Shown one piece after another: positions 37,532 to 46,557 of a DNA stretch of 64,000 bases. The DNA comes from Novosphingobium profundi (lineage in GTDB: Bacteria; Pseudomonadota; Alphaproteobacteria; Sphingomonadales; Sphingomonadaceae), in NCBI RefSeq assembly GCF_018491765.1, contig NZ_JABWCU010000008.1:124001-188000 (forward strand). Reading direction: 5' to 3'. A program made the position numbers and the translations under genes. Under the pieces are notes generated by a model, which saw nothing but the letters and a program-made list of their open reading frames with translations, was not told where the DNA came from and did not search any database. Numbering within the stretch: the stretch's first letter is position 1; each line of letters opens with the position of its first letter.

Positions 37532-37552
37532 TCCGAGGGCCATCGCCCTCGG
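37532..37552. repeat. Dispersed repeat, hairpin B copy
   Basis: Stem CCGAGGGC / GCCCTCGG with central CATC, followed by GGCTCCCAGAATGG, matches hairpin B and part of the spacer of the composite repeat at 18501-18613. It lies between convergent genes. Confidence 0.7.
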
Positions 37553-37607
37553 GCTCCCAGAATGGTCGGGCCCGGCGCGAGGACGGGAGGGAAGCGATCC
37601 CGGCCTC

Positions 37608-38567
37608 TTAGCGCCCCCTCCCCTCCTCGAGATTCACCCGGATCGGCGGCAGGACGTCGCGCCCGGCATCGCCGATCTCGTCGACCAGGCCATCGGGATC
37701 GGTGTGGATCAGCACTTCGACGCCGGGGAAATCGGCCGCGAGGCGATGCTCGATGCCGTCCATCACCCGGTGCGCCTCGCGCACGGTCATGCGCGGGTCG
37801 ACCCAGATATGGAACTGCACAAAGTCCTTCTCGCCCGAGGTGCGCGTGCGCAAGTCGTGCACCCCGCTGATGTCCGGAAAACGCGCCAGGACCTCGAGGA
37901 AGCGCTGCTTCTTTTCTTCGGGCCACTCATGGTCCATGAGCTGGTCGAGCACCTCGTCCGAAGCGCCCCAGGCGCCATAGGCCAGCCAGCCCGCGATCCC
38001 GAGCCCGAACACCGCGTCCGCCCCCGCCAGCCCGGCATAGGTCTCGAGCACGAGCGCAACGATCACCGCCAGATTGAGGAACAGGTCCGACTGGTAGTGC
38101 ACGTTGTCGGTCTGAATTGCGAGGCTGCCGGTGCGGCGGATGACGTGGCGTTGCCAGGCCAGCAGCGCCAGCGTCACCACGATCGCTGCGATCGAGACGC
38201 CGATACCCTCGCCCGCCGCCTTGACTTCGGCACCGACCAGCAGGCGCTCGACCGCGCGCGCGCCGATGCCCAGCGCCGAGATGACGATCAGCACGATCTG
38301 GAACAGCGCGGTGATCGCCTCGGCCTTGCCGTGCCCGAAGCGATGCTTGTCGTCAGCCGGCTGCGCCGCGATCCACACGCCCAGCAGCGTCGCGAGACTG
38401 GCAACGAGATCGAGCGTGGTGTCGGCGAGGCTGCCGAGCATGGCGGTCGAATCCGAGGCGATCGCGGCCCAGATCTTGATCACCAGCAGGAACAGCGCGG
38501 CCGCGATGCTCGCCGCGGCCGCGCTCTTGGTCAGCATCGCCCGGACCTGGCTGCGTCCATCGCTCAT
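37608..38567 (-). CDS. Cation diffusion facilitator (FieF-like)
   Basis: This 319-residue inner-membrane proton antiporter probably exports divalent metal ions such as Zn, Fe or Cd. The transport site is visible as SLADTTLDLVAS in TM2 (Asp-x3-Asp pair) and VHYQSDLFLN in TM5 (His-x3-Asp). HRFGHGKAEAI is the usual loop motif. The C-terminal cytoplasmic domain has SGEKDFVQFHIWVDPRMTVREAHRVMDGIE. It is followed upstream (in transcription) by pdxH after about 13 bases. Confidence 0.93.
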   Translation of the reverse strand: MSDGRSQVRAMLTKSAAAASIAAALFLLVIKIWAAIASDSTAMLGSLADTTLDLVASLATLLGVWIAAQPADDKHRFGHGKAEAITALFQIVLIVISALGIGARAVERLLVGAEVKAAGEGIGVSIAAIVVTLALLAWQRHVIRRTGSLAIQTDNVHYQSDLFLNLAVIVALVLETYAGLAGADAVFGLGIAGWLAYGAWGASDEVLDQLMDHEWPEEKKQRFLEVLARFPDISGVHDLRTRTSGEKDFVQFHIWVDPRMTVREAHRVMDGIEHRLAADFPGVEVLIHTDPDGLVDEIGDAGRDVLPPIRVNLEEGRGR

Positions 38568-38580
38568 GGCTTGAAAGACC

Positions 38581-39192
38581 TCACGGATAGAGCAGCGAAC
38601 TGGACCAGGCGCCCCCGTCCTCGCGCACGAAGCGGCGGCGCTCGTGGAGGCGGTAGGGCCGATCCTGCCAGAATTCCAGGGCGACGGGGACCACGCGGTA
38701 GCCGCCCCAATGCGCCGGCCGTTCGACCTCGCCGCCCTCGAAACGCGCCCGCACGTCCTCGTAGCGCGCGAGGAAGGTTTCGCGGCTGTCGAGCGGGGCG
38801 GACTGGTCCGAGGCGACCGCGCTTAGCTGCGAATCGCGGTGGCGCGAATGGAAGTAGGCATCCGCCTCCTCGGCGCTCACCGGCTCGAGCGCGCCCTCGA
38901 TGCGGATCTGGCGGCGCAGGCTCTTCCAGTGGAACAGCAGCGCGACATGCGGATTCTCAGCGATCTCGTGGCCCTTGCGGCTGTGGCCATTGGTGTAGAA
39001 CACGAAGCCCTCGGGACCGTAGCCCTTGAGCAGCACCATGCGCACCGAGGGAATGCCCCCCGCCGTCGCTGTCGCCAGCGCCATCGCGTTCGAATCGTGG
39101 GGTTCGGTGCCGCGCGCCTCGTCGTACCACGCGGTGAACAGCGCAAGGGGATCACCATCGGGGATGACTTCGCGGGTCTGTTCGGATTCCAT
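38581..39192 (-). CDS. pdxH: Pyridoxamine 5'-phosphate oxidase
   Basis: PdxH is an FMN enzyme oxidising pyridoxine or pyridoxamine phosphate to pyridoxal phosphate. The 203-residue protein has DPLALFTAWYDEA, AMALATATAGGIPSVRMVLLKG, GFVFYTNGHSRKGHEI, ALLFHWKSLRRQIRIEG and the C-terminal RPYRLHERRRF. The ATG at 39192 has AGGACCAGGA upstream; a longer frame to 39447 is not conserved. The CDF gene follows closely on the same strand. Confidence 0.95.
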   Translation of the reverse strand: MESEQTREVIPDGDPLALFTAWYDEARGTEPHDSNAMALATATAGGIPSVRMVLLKGYGPEGFVFYTNGHSRKGHEIAENPHVALLFHWKSLRRQIRIEGALEPVSAEEADAYFHSRHRDSQLSAVASDQSAPLDSRETFLARYEDVRARFEGGEVERPAHWGGYRVVPVALEFWQDRPYRLHERRRFVREDGGAWSSSLLYP

Positions 39193-39464
39193 CGTCCTGG
39201 TCCTGTCCTGGTGTGCCACGGCCCCGGGGGCCGGCGGGCCGGATTCGCGCCCGCGCAGGCTCCCTGCCCCAGACGACGGGGCGCGGCCTTGATCGGCCGC
39301 AACAAAGGGTGCCCCCACGGGTTTCGCGCCTTGGCGAATAGCTTGCACGCGCGCGCTCGAAAAGCCCGCACGGCGTCTATAGGGAGACACTGTTGCGAAA
39401 AGTTGTTCCGCAACCGAGTGAAGAACTTGCCGGAACGATCCGCGCAACCTAGCTAAGTGGCATT

Positions 39465-40412
39465 ATGGCAACAGATCCTTACACGACCCTGGGCATCGCA
39501 CGCGGCGCAAGCGAGAAGGACATCAAGTCCGCCTATCGCAAGCTCGCCAAAGAGCTCCACCCCGACCGGAACAAGGACAACCCGAAGGCGGCCGAGCGCT
39601 TCTCCGAAGTGACCCGCGCCTACGACCTGCTCTCCGACAAGGAGAAGCGCGCGCAGTTCGACCGGGGCGAGATCGATGCCGAGGGAAACCCTACCATGCC
39701 CTTCGGGGCGGGTGGCTTCGGTGGTGGCGGCCAGCGCGGGGGCATGGGCGGCGCCGGCGGTTTCGGTGGCTTCGGCGGAAACGACGGCATTGACCTCGAG
39801 GACCTGTTCGGCGGCATCTTCGGCGGCGGCGGCCAGCGCGGCGGCCCTGGGGGCATGGGCGGGATGGGTGGCGGTCGCACCCGTGCCGCGCCGCGCGGCG
39901 CCAACGTCAGCTACCGCCTCTCGGTCTCGCTGACCGACGCGGCCGAGCTCGCCAACCAGCGCATCACCCTGTCCGATGGCAAGACGATCGATCTCAAGCT
40001 GCCCAAGGGCGTCGAGGACGGCACGCAGATGCGCCTGACCGGCAAGGGCGAAGCGGGACTTGGCGGCGCGGGCGATGCCATCATCACCATCGCGATCCAG
40101 CGCCATCCCTATTTCGAGCGCGACGGCGACGACTTGCGCGTCGACCTGCCGATCACCCTCGACGAGGCGGTCAACGGCGCCAAGGTGCGCGCGCCCACCG
40201 CTTCGGGCGCGGTCATGCTGACGGTTCCCGCCGGCGCCAGTTCGGGCAAGACGCTGCGCCTCAAGGGCAAGGGCATGACCCGCAAGGACGGCACGCGCGG
40301 CGACCAGTTGATCCGCCTCGAGATCGTGCTTCCCGAGGGCGACGAGGACCTTGCGGCGCGACTCGAAGGCTGGAAGGATACCCGCAACGTGCGCGAACGC
40401 CTGGGCGGCTGA
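39465..40412 (+). CDS. DnaJ-like co-chaperone without zinc finger (CbpA type)
   Basis: The 315-residue protein has an N-terminal J domain (YTTLGIARGASEKDIKSAYR with HPD in ELHPDRNKD), a Gly/Phe-rich linker (GGGGQRGGMGGAGGFGGFGG and similar, about 77-145), and the two C-terminal substrate domains of DnaJ (VSYRLSVSLTDAAELANQRI to VPAGASSGKTLRLKGKGM). The CxxCxGxG zinc module of DnaJ is missing, as in CbpA. It is divergent from pdxH by 272 bases. Confidence 0.93.
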   Translation: MATDPYTTLGIARGASEKDIKSAYRKLAKELHPDRNKDNPKAAERFSEVTRAYDLLSDKEKRAQFDRGEIDAEGNPTMPFGAGGFGGGGQRGGMGGAGGFGGFGGNDGIDLEDLFGGIFGGGGQRGGPGGMGGMGGGRTRAAPRGANVSYRLSVSLTDAAELANQRITLSDGKTIDLKLPKGVEDGTQMRLTGKGEAGLGGAGDAIITIAIQRHPYFERDGDDLRVDLPITLDEAVNGAKVRAPTASGAVMLTVPAGASSGKTLRLKGKGMTRKDGTRGDQLIRLEIVLPEGDEDLAARLEGWKDTRNVRERLGG

Positions 40413-40588
40413 GCCTCCCCGGATAGGCACAAGCACGGAGCCTCGACCCGAAATCCGCCCCCGATTGCGGCGAAAATGCGCGGAATCGGGCTCTAGTCCT
40501 TGCCCAAGGCGCAAAGTTCTCCTAAGTCGGGGCGGTACGGCCGCTCCGCGAAGGGGCGGCCCTTATTGTTTCCGCCGGAGATAGAGAC

Positions 40589-41293
40589 ATGAGCCAGCCC
40601 ACTCCGCTGATGCCGCACGCGACCGCCTCGTGGCTGGTCGACAACACGGCGCTCTCGTTTGAACAGATTGCCGATTTCTGCGGTCTGCACATGCTTGAGG
40701 TCCAGGCGATGGCCGATGACCTCACCTCGGCCAAGTACACCGGCCGCGACCCCGTGCGCGCGGGCGAGCTGACGATGGACGAGATCGAAAAAGGCGAGGG
40801 CAACCCGGACTACCGCCTGCGCATGCACCGCGCGCCGGTGACCGTGAGCCGCACCAAGGGCCCGCGCTACACGCCGGTTTCCAAGCGCCAGGACAAGCCC
40901 GACGGCATCGCCTGGATCCTGCGCAACCACCCCGAGGTCTCGGACGCGCAAGTCGGCAAGCTGATCGGCACGACCCGCAACACGATCGCCGCGATCCGCG
41001 ACCGTTCGCACTGGAACATCGCCAACATCACCCCCAAGGACCCGGTGACGCTGGGCCTGTGCTCGCAGCGCGAGCTCGACGCGATCGTCGCCAAGGCCGC
41101 GAAGAAGGCCGGTATCGAGGATGACGGTGCCCAGGACGAACGCCTGGTCGACGACCGCCAGGCCCTGATCGAGGAACTGCGCGCCGAACGCGAAGCCGCC
41201 TCGAAGGCCGCGCACGAAGCCGCGCAGGAAGCCGAAGCCGCTGCCTGGCTCCTCGCCAAGCGCGCCGCCGAGGCCGAGGAACGCGGCGAATAA
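40589..41293 (+). CDS. trcR: Cell-cycle transcriptional regulator TrcR (DUF1013)
   Basis: TrcR was described in Caulobacter as a DUF1013 cell-cycle regulator. The 234-residue protein has DNTALSFEQIADFCGLHMLE (a helix-turn-helix-like block), KYTGRDPVRAGELT, PRYTPVSKRQDKPDGIAWIL, QVGKLIGTTRNTIAAIRDRS and a charged Ala/Glu-rich coiled coil at the end. GGAG lies upstream of the ATG. A terminator follows. With sciP in the same window it shows a Caulobacter-type regulatory set. Confidence 0.9.
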   Translation: MSQPTPLMPHATASWLVDNTALSFEQIADFCGLHMLEVQAMADDLTSAKYTGRDPVRAGELTMDEIEKGEGNPDYRLRMHRAPVTVSRTKGPRYTPVSKRQDKPDGIAWILRNHPEVSDAQVGKLIGTTRNTIAAIRDRSHWNIANITPKDPVTLGLCSQRELDAIVAKAAKKAGIEDDGAQDERLVDDRQALIEELRAEREAASKAAHEAAQEAEAAAWLLAKRAAEAEERGE

Positions 41294-41320
41294 GCCGCGC
41301 TTTCCAGCCTCACAAAATCG

Positions 41321-41352
41321 AAAAGGGCCGCACGCGAGTGTGGCCCTTTTTC
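41321..41352 (+). terminator. Terminator after trcR
   Basis: Arms AAAAGGGCCGCAC (41321-41333) and GTGTGGCCCTTTTT (about 41338-41351), one wobble pair, 4-base loop. Confidence 0.88.
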
Positions 41353-41378
41353 GTGGGGCAAAGGGAAGAAGGATCAAT

Positions 41379-41492
41379 TCGAGGGGCATCGCCCCTCGAG
41401 CTCCCAATACCGTCCCGGACAGTGCCGGCACGGCAGTGTCGCGCTCGGCACGCCCTCGCCGATTTTGGGGTCAAGGGGCAATGGCCCCTTGA
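41379..41492. repeat. Two-hairpin dispersed repeat, composite copy 2 (inverted)
   Basis: Hairpin B is TCGAGGGGCATCGCCCCTCGA (41379-41399, followed by GCTCCCAATACCGT) and hairpin A is the reverse complement form TCAAGGGGCAATGGCCCCTTGA (41471-41492, preceded by TTTTGGGG). The order is opposite to copy 1, so the whole unit is inverted. It lies between trcR and rlmH, which converge. Confidence 0.75.
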
Positions 41493-41512
41493 ATCAATCC
41501 CTCCAAAACACT

Positions 41513-41938
41513 TCACCCCGAACGATGATAAGGATGCCCCGCCAGGATCGCGGTCGCGCGCCAGAGCTGCTCGGCCAGCATCGCGCGGGCGAGGAGATGG
41601 GGCCAGGTCATCTTGCCGAAGCACAGGAGATGGTCGGCCTCGCGGCGGGCCGCGTCGCCATGGCCGTCGGCAGCGCCGATCAGGAAGCGGCATTCGCGCA
41701 CGCCCTCGTCGCGCCAGCGCCCGAGCAGCGCGGCGAATTCCTCGGAGGACATCGCCTTTCCCCGTTCGTCGAGCAGCACCTCGCGAACCGGGGTCTGGGA
41801 GGGAGGGGGAATCTTCCCGCCGACATCGGGAAGTTCGGTGTGCTTGAACGGCCAGGTAAGCCGCTTGGCGTAGCGGTCGAGCAGGTCGGCCTCGGGCGAC
41901 CGCGCAATCTTGCCACGCGCGATGATGTGAAGGAGCAT
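41513..41938 (-). CDS. rlmH: 23S rRNA (pseudouridine1915-N3)-methyltransferase
   Basis: RlmH is a SPOUT methyltransferase that modifies pseudouridine 1915 in helix 69 of 23S rRNA. The 141-residue protein has MLLHIIARGKIARSPEADLL, LLDERGKAMSSEEFA, FLIGAADGHG (SAM-binding knot) and EQLWRATAILAGHPYHRSG at the C-terminus. Its order nadD-rsfS-rlmH is the common alphaproteobacterial ribosome-related set. Confidence 0.95.
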   Translation of the reverse strand: MLLHIIARGKIARSPEADLLDRYAKRLTWPFKHTELPDVGGKIPPPSQTPVREVLLDERGKAMSSEEFAALLGRWRDEGVRECRFLIGAADGHGDAARREADHLLCFGKMTWPHLLARAMLAEQLWRATAILAGHPYHRSG

Positions 41939-42096
41939 TCCCCGCTTCTAGGCCGATTGGCCGGGGAATGACAGGCCCGACCCGGCGCGCGAGGTTCCCC
42001 TCGGCCCGGCAGGGCGATCCTTTCCCGGTTGTCCGGCCCTGTCAGCAGGCCGGGTGATCATTTTGGAACGGCGCGCGAGAACGCGCGACGCAGCCG

Positions 42097-42495
42097 TCAG
42101 GCTGCGCCGGAAGGTCCGTCGAAGCCCCACATGCGTTCCAGGTTGTAGAACGAACGCACTTCGGGACGGAACAGGTGGACAATCACGCCACCGGCATCGA
42201 CCAGCACCCAGTCGGCGGCCGGAAGGCCTTCGATGCGCGGGCTGCCGAAGCCGTTTGCTTTCAGTTTTTCGCCGAGTTTCTGCGCCATGGCCGCGACCTG
42301 GCGGGTCGAGCGGCCGGAAGCGATGACCATGAAGTCGGCGATGCTCGACTTGCCTTCAAGGTCGATCGTCACGAGGTCCTGCGCCTGATCGTCGTCAAGC
42401 GACTGCAGGACGGTGGCCAGCAGCGGATCGTCGCTATCCGTCATGGCCGGGGGCGTTTCACCGGTCGTAACCGGCTGTATCTGTGCCTGGGGCAT
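42097..42495 (-). CDS. rsfS: Ribosomal silencing factor
   Basis: RsfS binds L14 and blocks subunit joining when nutrients are short. The 132-residue protein has VLQSLDDDQAQDLVTIDLEG, SSIADFMVIASGRSTRQVAAMAQKL, PAADWVLVDAGGVIVHLF and VRSFYNLERMWGF, all standard. The start may also lie at an internal ATG at 42444 (MTDSDD), which would shorten it by 17 residues. It follows nadD by about 135 bases and precedes rlmH by about 158 bases. Confidence 0.95.
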   Translation of the reverse strand: MPQAQIQPVTTGETPPAMTDSDDPLLATVLQSLDDDQAQDLVTIDLEGKSSIADFMVIASGRSTRQVAAMAQKLGEKLKANGFGSPRIEGLPAADWVLVDAGGVIVHLFRPEVRSFYNLERMWGFDGPSGAA

Positions 42496-42630
42496 CTTAG
42501 GGTTTTACTGCTCCTTTCAGGGGACCGCACGCGAAGTGCCGGGATACCCCGAGTGGGGCAGCCTGGCGCAGGGCACGATCGGTTTTGCGGGTTTGGCCGG
42601 AAGATACGCGGGGAAGGCGATGCGCCTTGC

Positions 42631-43296
42631 TCACGCAGCATCTCCGCAAATGGGGCGGTGCGTGACGGCATCGCGCGAAAGCCTGTGGCCATCATGGCCT
42701 TCCAGGGTCTTCCGGGCCCAGTCCGGATCGGCCTTGCGGATATCCGTGGCCGACCGCGTATCGGGGTCGAATCGCAATGTCACCAGCGCGGGTGCGCTCC
42801 ATCTCGCCGGATGACGTAGACTGGTGACGGACGTCCGGTAGCGCCTGAACCAGGCCATCGCGGGGCTCGCGAGGGCACCCCTATCATACCCCGGACGCGC
42901 GATAACCGCAATCGGCATGACTCGCGCAATACCGCGCCAGTCCTTCCACTTATGGAATTGTGCGAGGTTGTCCGCTCCCATCAGCCACACGAAGCGGCGT
43001 TTGGGATAACGCTGCACAAGCGCGCGCAGGGTATCGGCGGTGTAGCGCGTGCCCAGTTCGCGCTCGATCGCAGTCGCCCGAATCCGCGCGCCACGCGTGC
43101 GTTTGCGCGCCGATTCGAGCCGCGCCGCAAGCGGCGCCATGCCGCTTGCGGGCTTGAGCGGATTGCCGGGAGAGACCAGCCACCAGACCTCGTCCAGTGC
43201 CAGCGCCTCGCGCGCAAAGAGACTGATGCGCCGGTGCCCGTCATGGGCGGGATTGAAGCTCCCGCCCAGCAGGCCGGTGACCGGTCCGTGCGTCAC
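42631..43296 (-). CDS. nadD: Nicotinate-nucleotide adenylyltransferase
   Basis: NadD adenylylates nicotinate mononucleotide in NAD synthesis. The 221-residue protein has the nucleotidyltransferase motif GGSFNPAHDGHRRIS (HxGH), LVSPGNPLKP, RYTADTLRAL, FVWLMGADNLAQFHKW and the C-terminal SATDIRK region. The ORF follows proA after 31 bases and precedes rsfS, so the three or four genes probably share a transcript. Confidence 0.94.
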   Translation of the reverse strand: MTHGPVTGLLGGSFNPAHDGHRRISLFAREALALDEVWWLVSPGNPLKPASGMAPLAARLESARKRTRGARIRATAIERELGTRYTADTLRALVQRYPKRRFVWLMGADNLAQFHKWKDWRGIARVMPIAVIARPGYDRGALASPAMAWFRRYRTSVTSLRHPARWSAPALVTLRFDPDTRSATDIRKADPDWARKTLEGHDGHRLSRDAVTHRPICGDAA

Positions 43297-43327
43297 GCAA
43301 GCTGTCCTTGCGGTCGATTCGCCGCGG

Positions 43328-44617
43328 TCAGGGGCGCGCCTGGCCGGTGCCGCGCACCTGCCACTTGTAGGTCGTCAGACCCTCGAGCGCGACCGGACCG
43401 CGCGCGTGGAGACGCCCGGTGGCGATGCCGATCTCGGCGCCGAGGCCGAACTCGCCGCCATCGGCGAACTGGCTCGAGGCGTTGACCATGACGATGGCGC
43501 TGTCGACTTCGGCGAGGAAGCGTTCGGCAACCCCCTCGTCGGCGGTGATGATCGCGTCGGTGTGGCCCGAGGAATGCGCCGCAATGTGGTCGAGCGCGGC
43601 ATCGAGGCCGTCGACCACCGCGACCGAGACGATCGCGTCCAGGTATTCGGTATCCCAGTCGGCGTCGTCCGCCGCCAGGATACGCGGGTCGAGCGCGCGT
43701 GCGCGCGCATCTCCGCGCAGTTCGCAGCCCGCCTCGAGCAACGCCGCGACGACGTTCGAGGAACCGGGGAACTGCGCGTCGAGCAGCAGCGTCTCCATCG
43801 CCCCGCAGATGCCGGTACGGCGCATCTTGGCGTTGACCGCAATGTCGCGCGCGATGGCCGGGTCGGCAGCGGCGTGGACGTAAGTGTGGTTGATGCCGTC
43901 GAGGTGCGCGAGCACGGGCACGCGTGCATCGGACTGGACGCGCGCGACGAGGCTCTTGCCGCCGCGCGGCACGATCATGTCGATGAGCCCGGCGGCGGTC
44001 AGCATCGCGCCCACGACGGCGCGGTCCTGGGTCGGCATGAGCTGGATTGCTGCGGCGGGAATCCCGGCGCTCTCCAGCCCCTTGGCGAAGGCGGCGCGGA
44101 TCGCCCGGTTCGAGTTCACCGCCTCGCTGCCGCCGCGCAGCAGCGCCGCGTTGCCCGAACGCAGGCACAGCGCGGCGGCATCGGCGGTCACGTTCGGGCG
44201 GCTTTCATAGATGATGCCGATGAGCCCGATGGGAATGCGCACGCGGCTGAGCTTGAGCCCGTTGGGCCGCGAGGTTTCCTCGATCACCTGGCCGACCGGA
44301 TCGGGCAGCGCGGCAACCTGTTCGACGGCGTCGGCGATGCCCGCCAGGCGCCCGGCGTCGAGCCGCAGGCGGTCGAGCATCGCGCCCGAAAGACCCTTGG
44401 CCTCGCCCGCCGCAATGTCCTTGGCGTTGGCGTCGAGAATGGCCGCCTCGTCTTCGCGCAGGGCTTCGGCCGCCGCGCGCAGCGCTTCGGCCTTCTGGCC
44501 CTCGCTCATGCGGGCCAGCACGCGCTGGGCGGCGCGTCCGTCGGCGGCAAGGCGCGCGACGAGCGCTTCGGGGGTCTCGGCAACGGTGCTGCCGGCGCTA
44601 AGGGTATCAACAGTCAT
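43328..44617 (-). CDS. proA: Glutamate-5-semialdehyde dehydrogenase (gamma-glutamyl phosphate reductase)
   Basis: ProA reduces gamma-glutamyl phosphate to the semialdehyde in proline synthesis, using NADPH. The 429-residue protein has RVRIPIGLIGIIYESRPNVT, IVPRGGKSLV, HLDGINHTYVH, TGICGAMETLLLD with the catalytic Cys, and GEFGLGAEIGIATGRLHARGP. The ATG at 44617 gives the canonical N-terminus; an in-frame upstream extension of 69 residues to 44824 has no homology. No proB is nearby. Confidence 0.95.
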   Translation of the reverse strand: MTVDTLSAGSTVAETPEALVARLAADGRAAQRVLARMSEGQKAEALRAAAEALREDEAAILDANAKDIAAGEAKGLSGAMLDRLRLDAGRLAGIADAVEQVAALPDPVGQVIEETSRPNGLKLSRVRIPIGLIGIIYESRPNVTADAAALCLRSGNAALLRGGSEAVNSNRAIRAAFAKGLESAGIPAAAIQLMPTQDRAVVGAMLTAAGLIDMIVPRGGKSLVARVQSDARVPVLAHLDGINHTYVHAAADPAIARDIAVNAKMRRTGICGAMETLLLDAQFPGSSNVVAALLEAGCELRGDARARALDPRILAADDADWDTEYLDAIVSVAVVDGLDAALDHIAAHSSGHTDAIITADEGVAERFLAEVDSAIVMVNASSQFADGGEFGLGAEIGIATGRLHARGPVALEGLTTYKWQVRGTGQARP

Positions 44618-44952
44618 AAGGAGCGGCCTACCATCTGTATTTGCATGTGTCACGGTCGCGTCCGACGATCGGGCCCCGCGGACGGTCCGCGAGGATGGGC
44701 ATGTTGACGGGCATGCCGTGCCGGTTCGGGCATCCACCTTGCGCTCTGGCGAGCGTACAATGGTGAACGCGCAAAATTCACGCTTCCCAAGAGCAAAGGC
44801 TCGATCGAACATTAGTTCCATCAATTCGTCGCTCCTGATGAACGTTTCGCCCTGAATCGGCGCCTCCTTGCGGTCGGAAGATTCGCCTTGTTACCCCCTC
44901 ACTGCTACCGGACCGGCCCGGGGACTGGTTAAAAACTGAGCGTGGGGTCGTT
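44618..44952. other. 335-bp divergent intergenic region between proA and an M23 peptidase gene
   Basis: No gene is supported. The proA frame stays open up to 44824 but the sequence has no protein-like features. Promoters for both divergent genes must lie here; CTGGTTAAAAACTG near 44930 is AT-rich and close to the peptidase start. Confidence 0.4.
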
Positions 44953-46098
44953 TTGAAGTTCACATCTGCCGGGGCGCTGCTGTCGCGTCTCAGGACAGGT
45001 TTCCCGGATCGCGAGTTCATCATGCGCTCGCAGGGACATGTCCACTTCATCCGCATTTCGTCGCGTACGCAGACGCTTGCGCTGTGCGGCGCGTTGGCGC
45101 TGGCGAGTGTCTGGCTCGGCTCGATGGGCGCCATGGCGCTCTCGCGCATGAGCGACGCCGCCGACCAGGCCGAGCTGCTCACCCGCGAGGCCAAGGTCGC
45201 ACGCGCCGAGGACCGGGTCGAGAACTACCGCGACGGCATCGACGAGGTCGCCTCCGACCTCGCCCGCCGCCAGAAGTTCATCGAACAGATGGTCGAGGCC
45301 CACATCGGCGACCTGCCCAAGGATTCGCAGAAGGGCGAGACCGTCTCGAACAGCGAGGCCGAGGCCAAGCGCACCGTCGACAAGGTCAGCCTGGCGGTGC
45401 CCGAAGCCGGCGCGCTCGCCCGTATCGAGGCCGAACAGCTCGCCTTCGTCGAAAACCTCACCCGCTACGCCGACCGCCGCGCCGCCAGCGCCAGCGAAGC
45501 GATCCGCAAGCTCGGCCTCAACCCGAAGGTGATCGAGGGCAATTCGCGCAGGGCCGAAGGTGGCCCGCTGATCAAGCTCTCCACCGCCGCCGACGGTTCG
45601 ATCGACCCGCGCTTCCAGCGCCTGGGCGCCAGCCTCGCGCGGATGGACGCGCTCGAGAACGGACTCGCCTCGATCCCGCAGGTCAAGCCCGCTTCGGTCG
45701 CCTACGTCTCCTCGAGCTACGGCTACCGTTCGGACCCCTTCACCGGCGGCGCCGCGTTCCACGCCGGGCTCGACTTTCCCGGACCGATGGGTTCGCCGAT
45801 CTACGCCGCCGCCAAGGGCCGCGTGACGTTCGTCGGCCGGCGCCACGGCTACGGCAACTGCATCGAGATCAGCCACGGCAACGGGTTGATGACCCGCTAC
45901 GCGCACCTTTCGCGCTTCCAGGCGCACGTCGGCGAGAAGGTCGAGGCCGGCACCACGATCGCCGCCATGGGCAGCACCGGCCGCTCGACCGGATCGCACC
46001 TTCACTTCGAAGTGCGTGTCAATGGCAAGCCGGTCAATCCGCGCCCGTTCCTCGAAGCTTCCGCGCAAAACTCCGCCCATGTTCACCAGGAAGGCTGA
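44953..46098 (+). CDS. M23 (LytM-type) zinc metallopeptidase, membrane-anchored
   Basis: This 381-residue enzyme probably cuts peptide cross-links of the cell wall. It has one membrane segment (LALCGALALASVWLGSMGAMAL, about 43-64), a coiled-coil region (to about 200) and a C-terminal LytM domain with SYGYRSDPF, FHAGLDFPGPMGS and SHLHFEVRVNGKPVNP, so the zinc ligands (HxxxD and HLH) are intact. The start is TTG at 44953 or ATG at 45022. It is followed by the bactofilin gene, which is a common pairing. Confidence 0.9.
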   Translation: MKFTSAGALLSRLRTGFPDREFIMRSQGHVHFIRISSRTQTLALCGALALASVWLGSMGAMALSRMSDAADQAELLTREAKVARAEDRVENYRDGIDEVASDLARRQKFIEQMVEAHIGDLPKDSQKGETVSNSEAEAKRTVDKVSLAVPEAGALARIEAEQLAFVENLTRYADRRAASASEAIRKLGLNPKVIEGNSRRAEGGPLIKLSTAADGSIDPRFQRLGASLARMDALENGLASIPQVKPASVAYVSSSYGYRSDPFTGGAAFHAGLDFPGPMGSPIYAAAKGRVTFVGRRHGYGNCIEISHGNGLMTRYAHLSRFQAHVGEKVEAGTTIAAMGSTGRSTGSHLHFEVRVNGKPVNPRPFLEASAQNSAHVHQEG

Positions 46099-46102
46099 TC
46101 CG

Positions 46103-46534
46103 ATGGCCAAGCCCGCTGCCACGGCCCGCTCGAGCGGCGCCGCAACCTTCTCCATGCTTGGCGCGGATACCGCCATCACGGGCGACATCGAGGCCAGCGT
46201 CGATCTCCACGTCGACGGCCGGGTGACCGGCGACATCACCTGCTCCTCGCTCGTTCAGGGCATCGAGAGCACGATCACCGGCGCGATCCGCGCCGAGAGC
46301 GTGCGCATCGCCGGTACGGTCAAGGGCACCATCGCCGCGCGCGACGTGGTGATCGCGCAGTCGGCCAAGATCGAGGGCGACGTCGCCTACGACAGCCTGA
46401 CGGTCGAACAGGGCGCGCGCATCGACGGCCGCCTCGCCCCCAATGGCGGGCAAATGCCGCCCGCGATCGCGCGTTCCGCAAACTCTGCGGCGAATTCCGA
46501 CGAGACCCTGGCGCTCGCCGTTCCGGCGGAATAA
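46103..46534 (+). CDS. Bactofilin
   Basis: Bactofilins form nucleotide-free cytoskeletal filaments that place cell-wall enzymes. The 143-residue protein has the right-handed beta-helix core with TAITGDIEASVDLHVDGRVT, IESTITGAIRAESVRIAGTV and VIAQSAKIEGDVAYDSLTVE, and disordered ends. ATG at 46103 has AGGAAGG eight bases upstream (46088-46094); an ATG at 46079 would overlap the peptidase. Position next to an M23 peptidase suggests they work together in shape or wall remodelling. Confidence 0.93.
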   Translation: MAKPAATARSSGAATFSMLGADTAITGDIEASVDLHVDGRVTGDITCSSLVQGIESTITGAIRAESVRIAGTVKGTIAARDVVIAQSAKIEGDVAYDSLTVEQGARIDGRLAPNGGQMPPAIARSANSAANSDETLALAVPAE

Positions 46535-46557
46535 GGCTCCGTCTGGCCCGGGCCTGC

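Noticed and set aside
44618..44824. N-terminal extension of ProA by 69 residues
   Set aside because: The frame is open but not protein-like (Ser/Thr/Cys/Arg-rich) and ProA homology starts at 44617.
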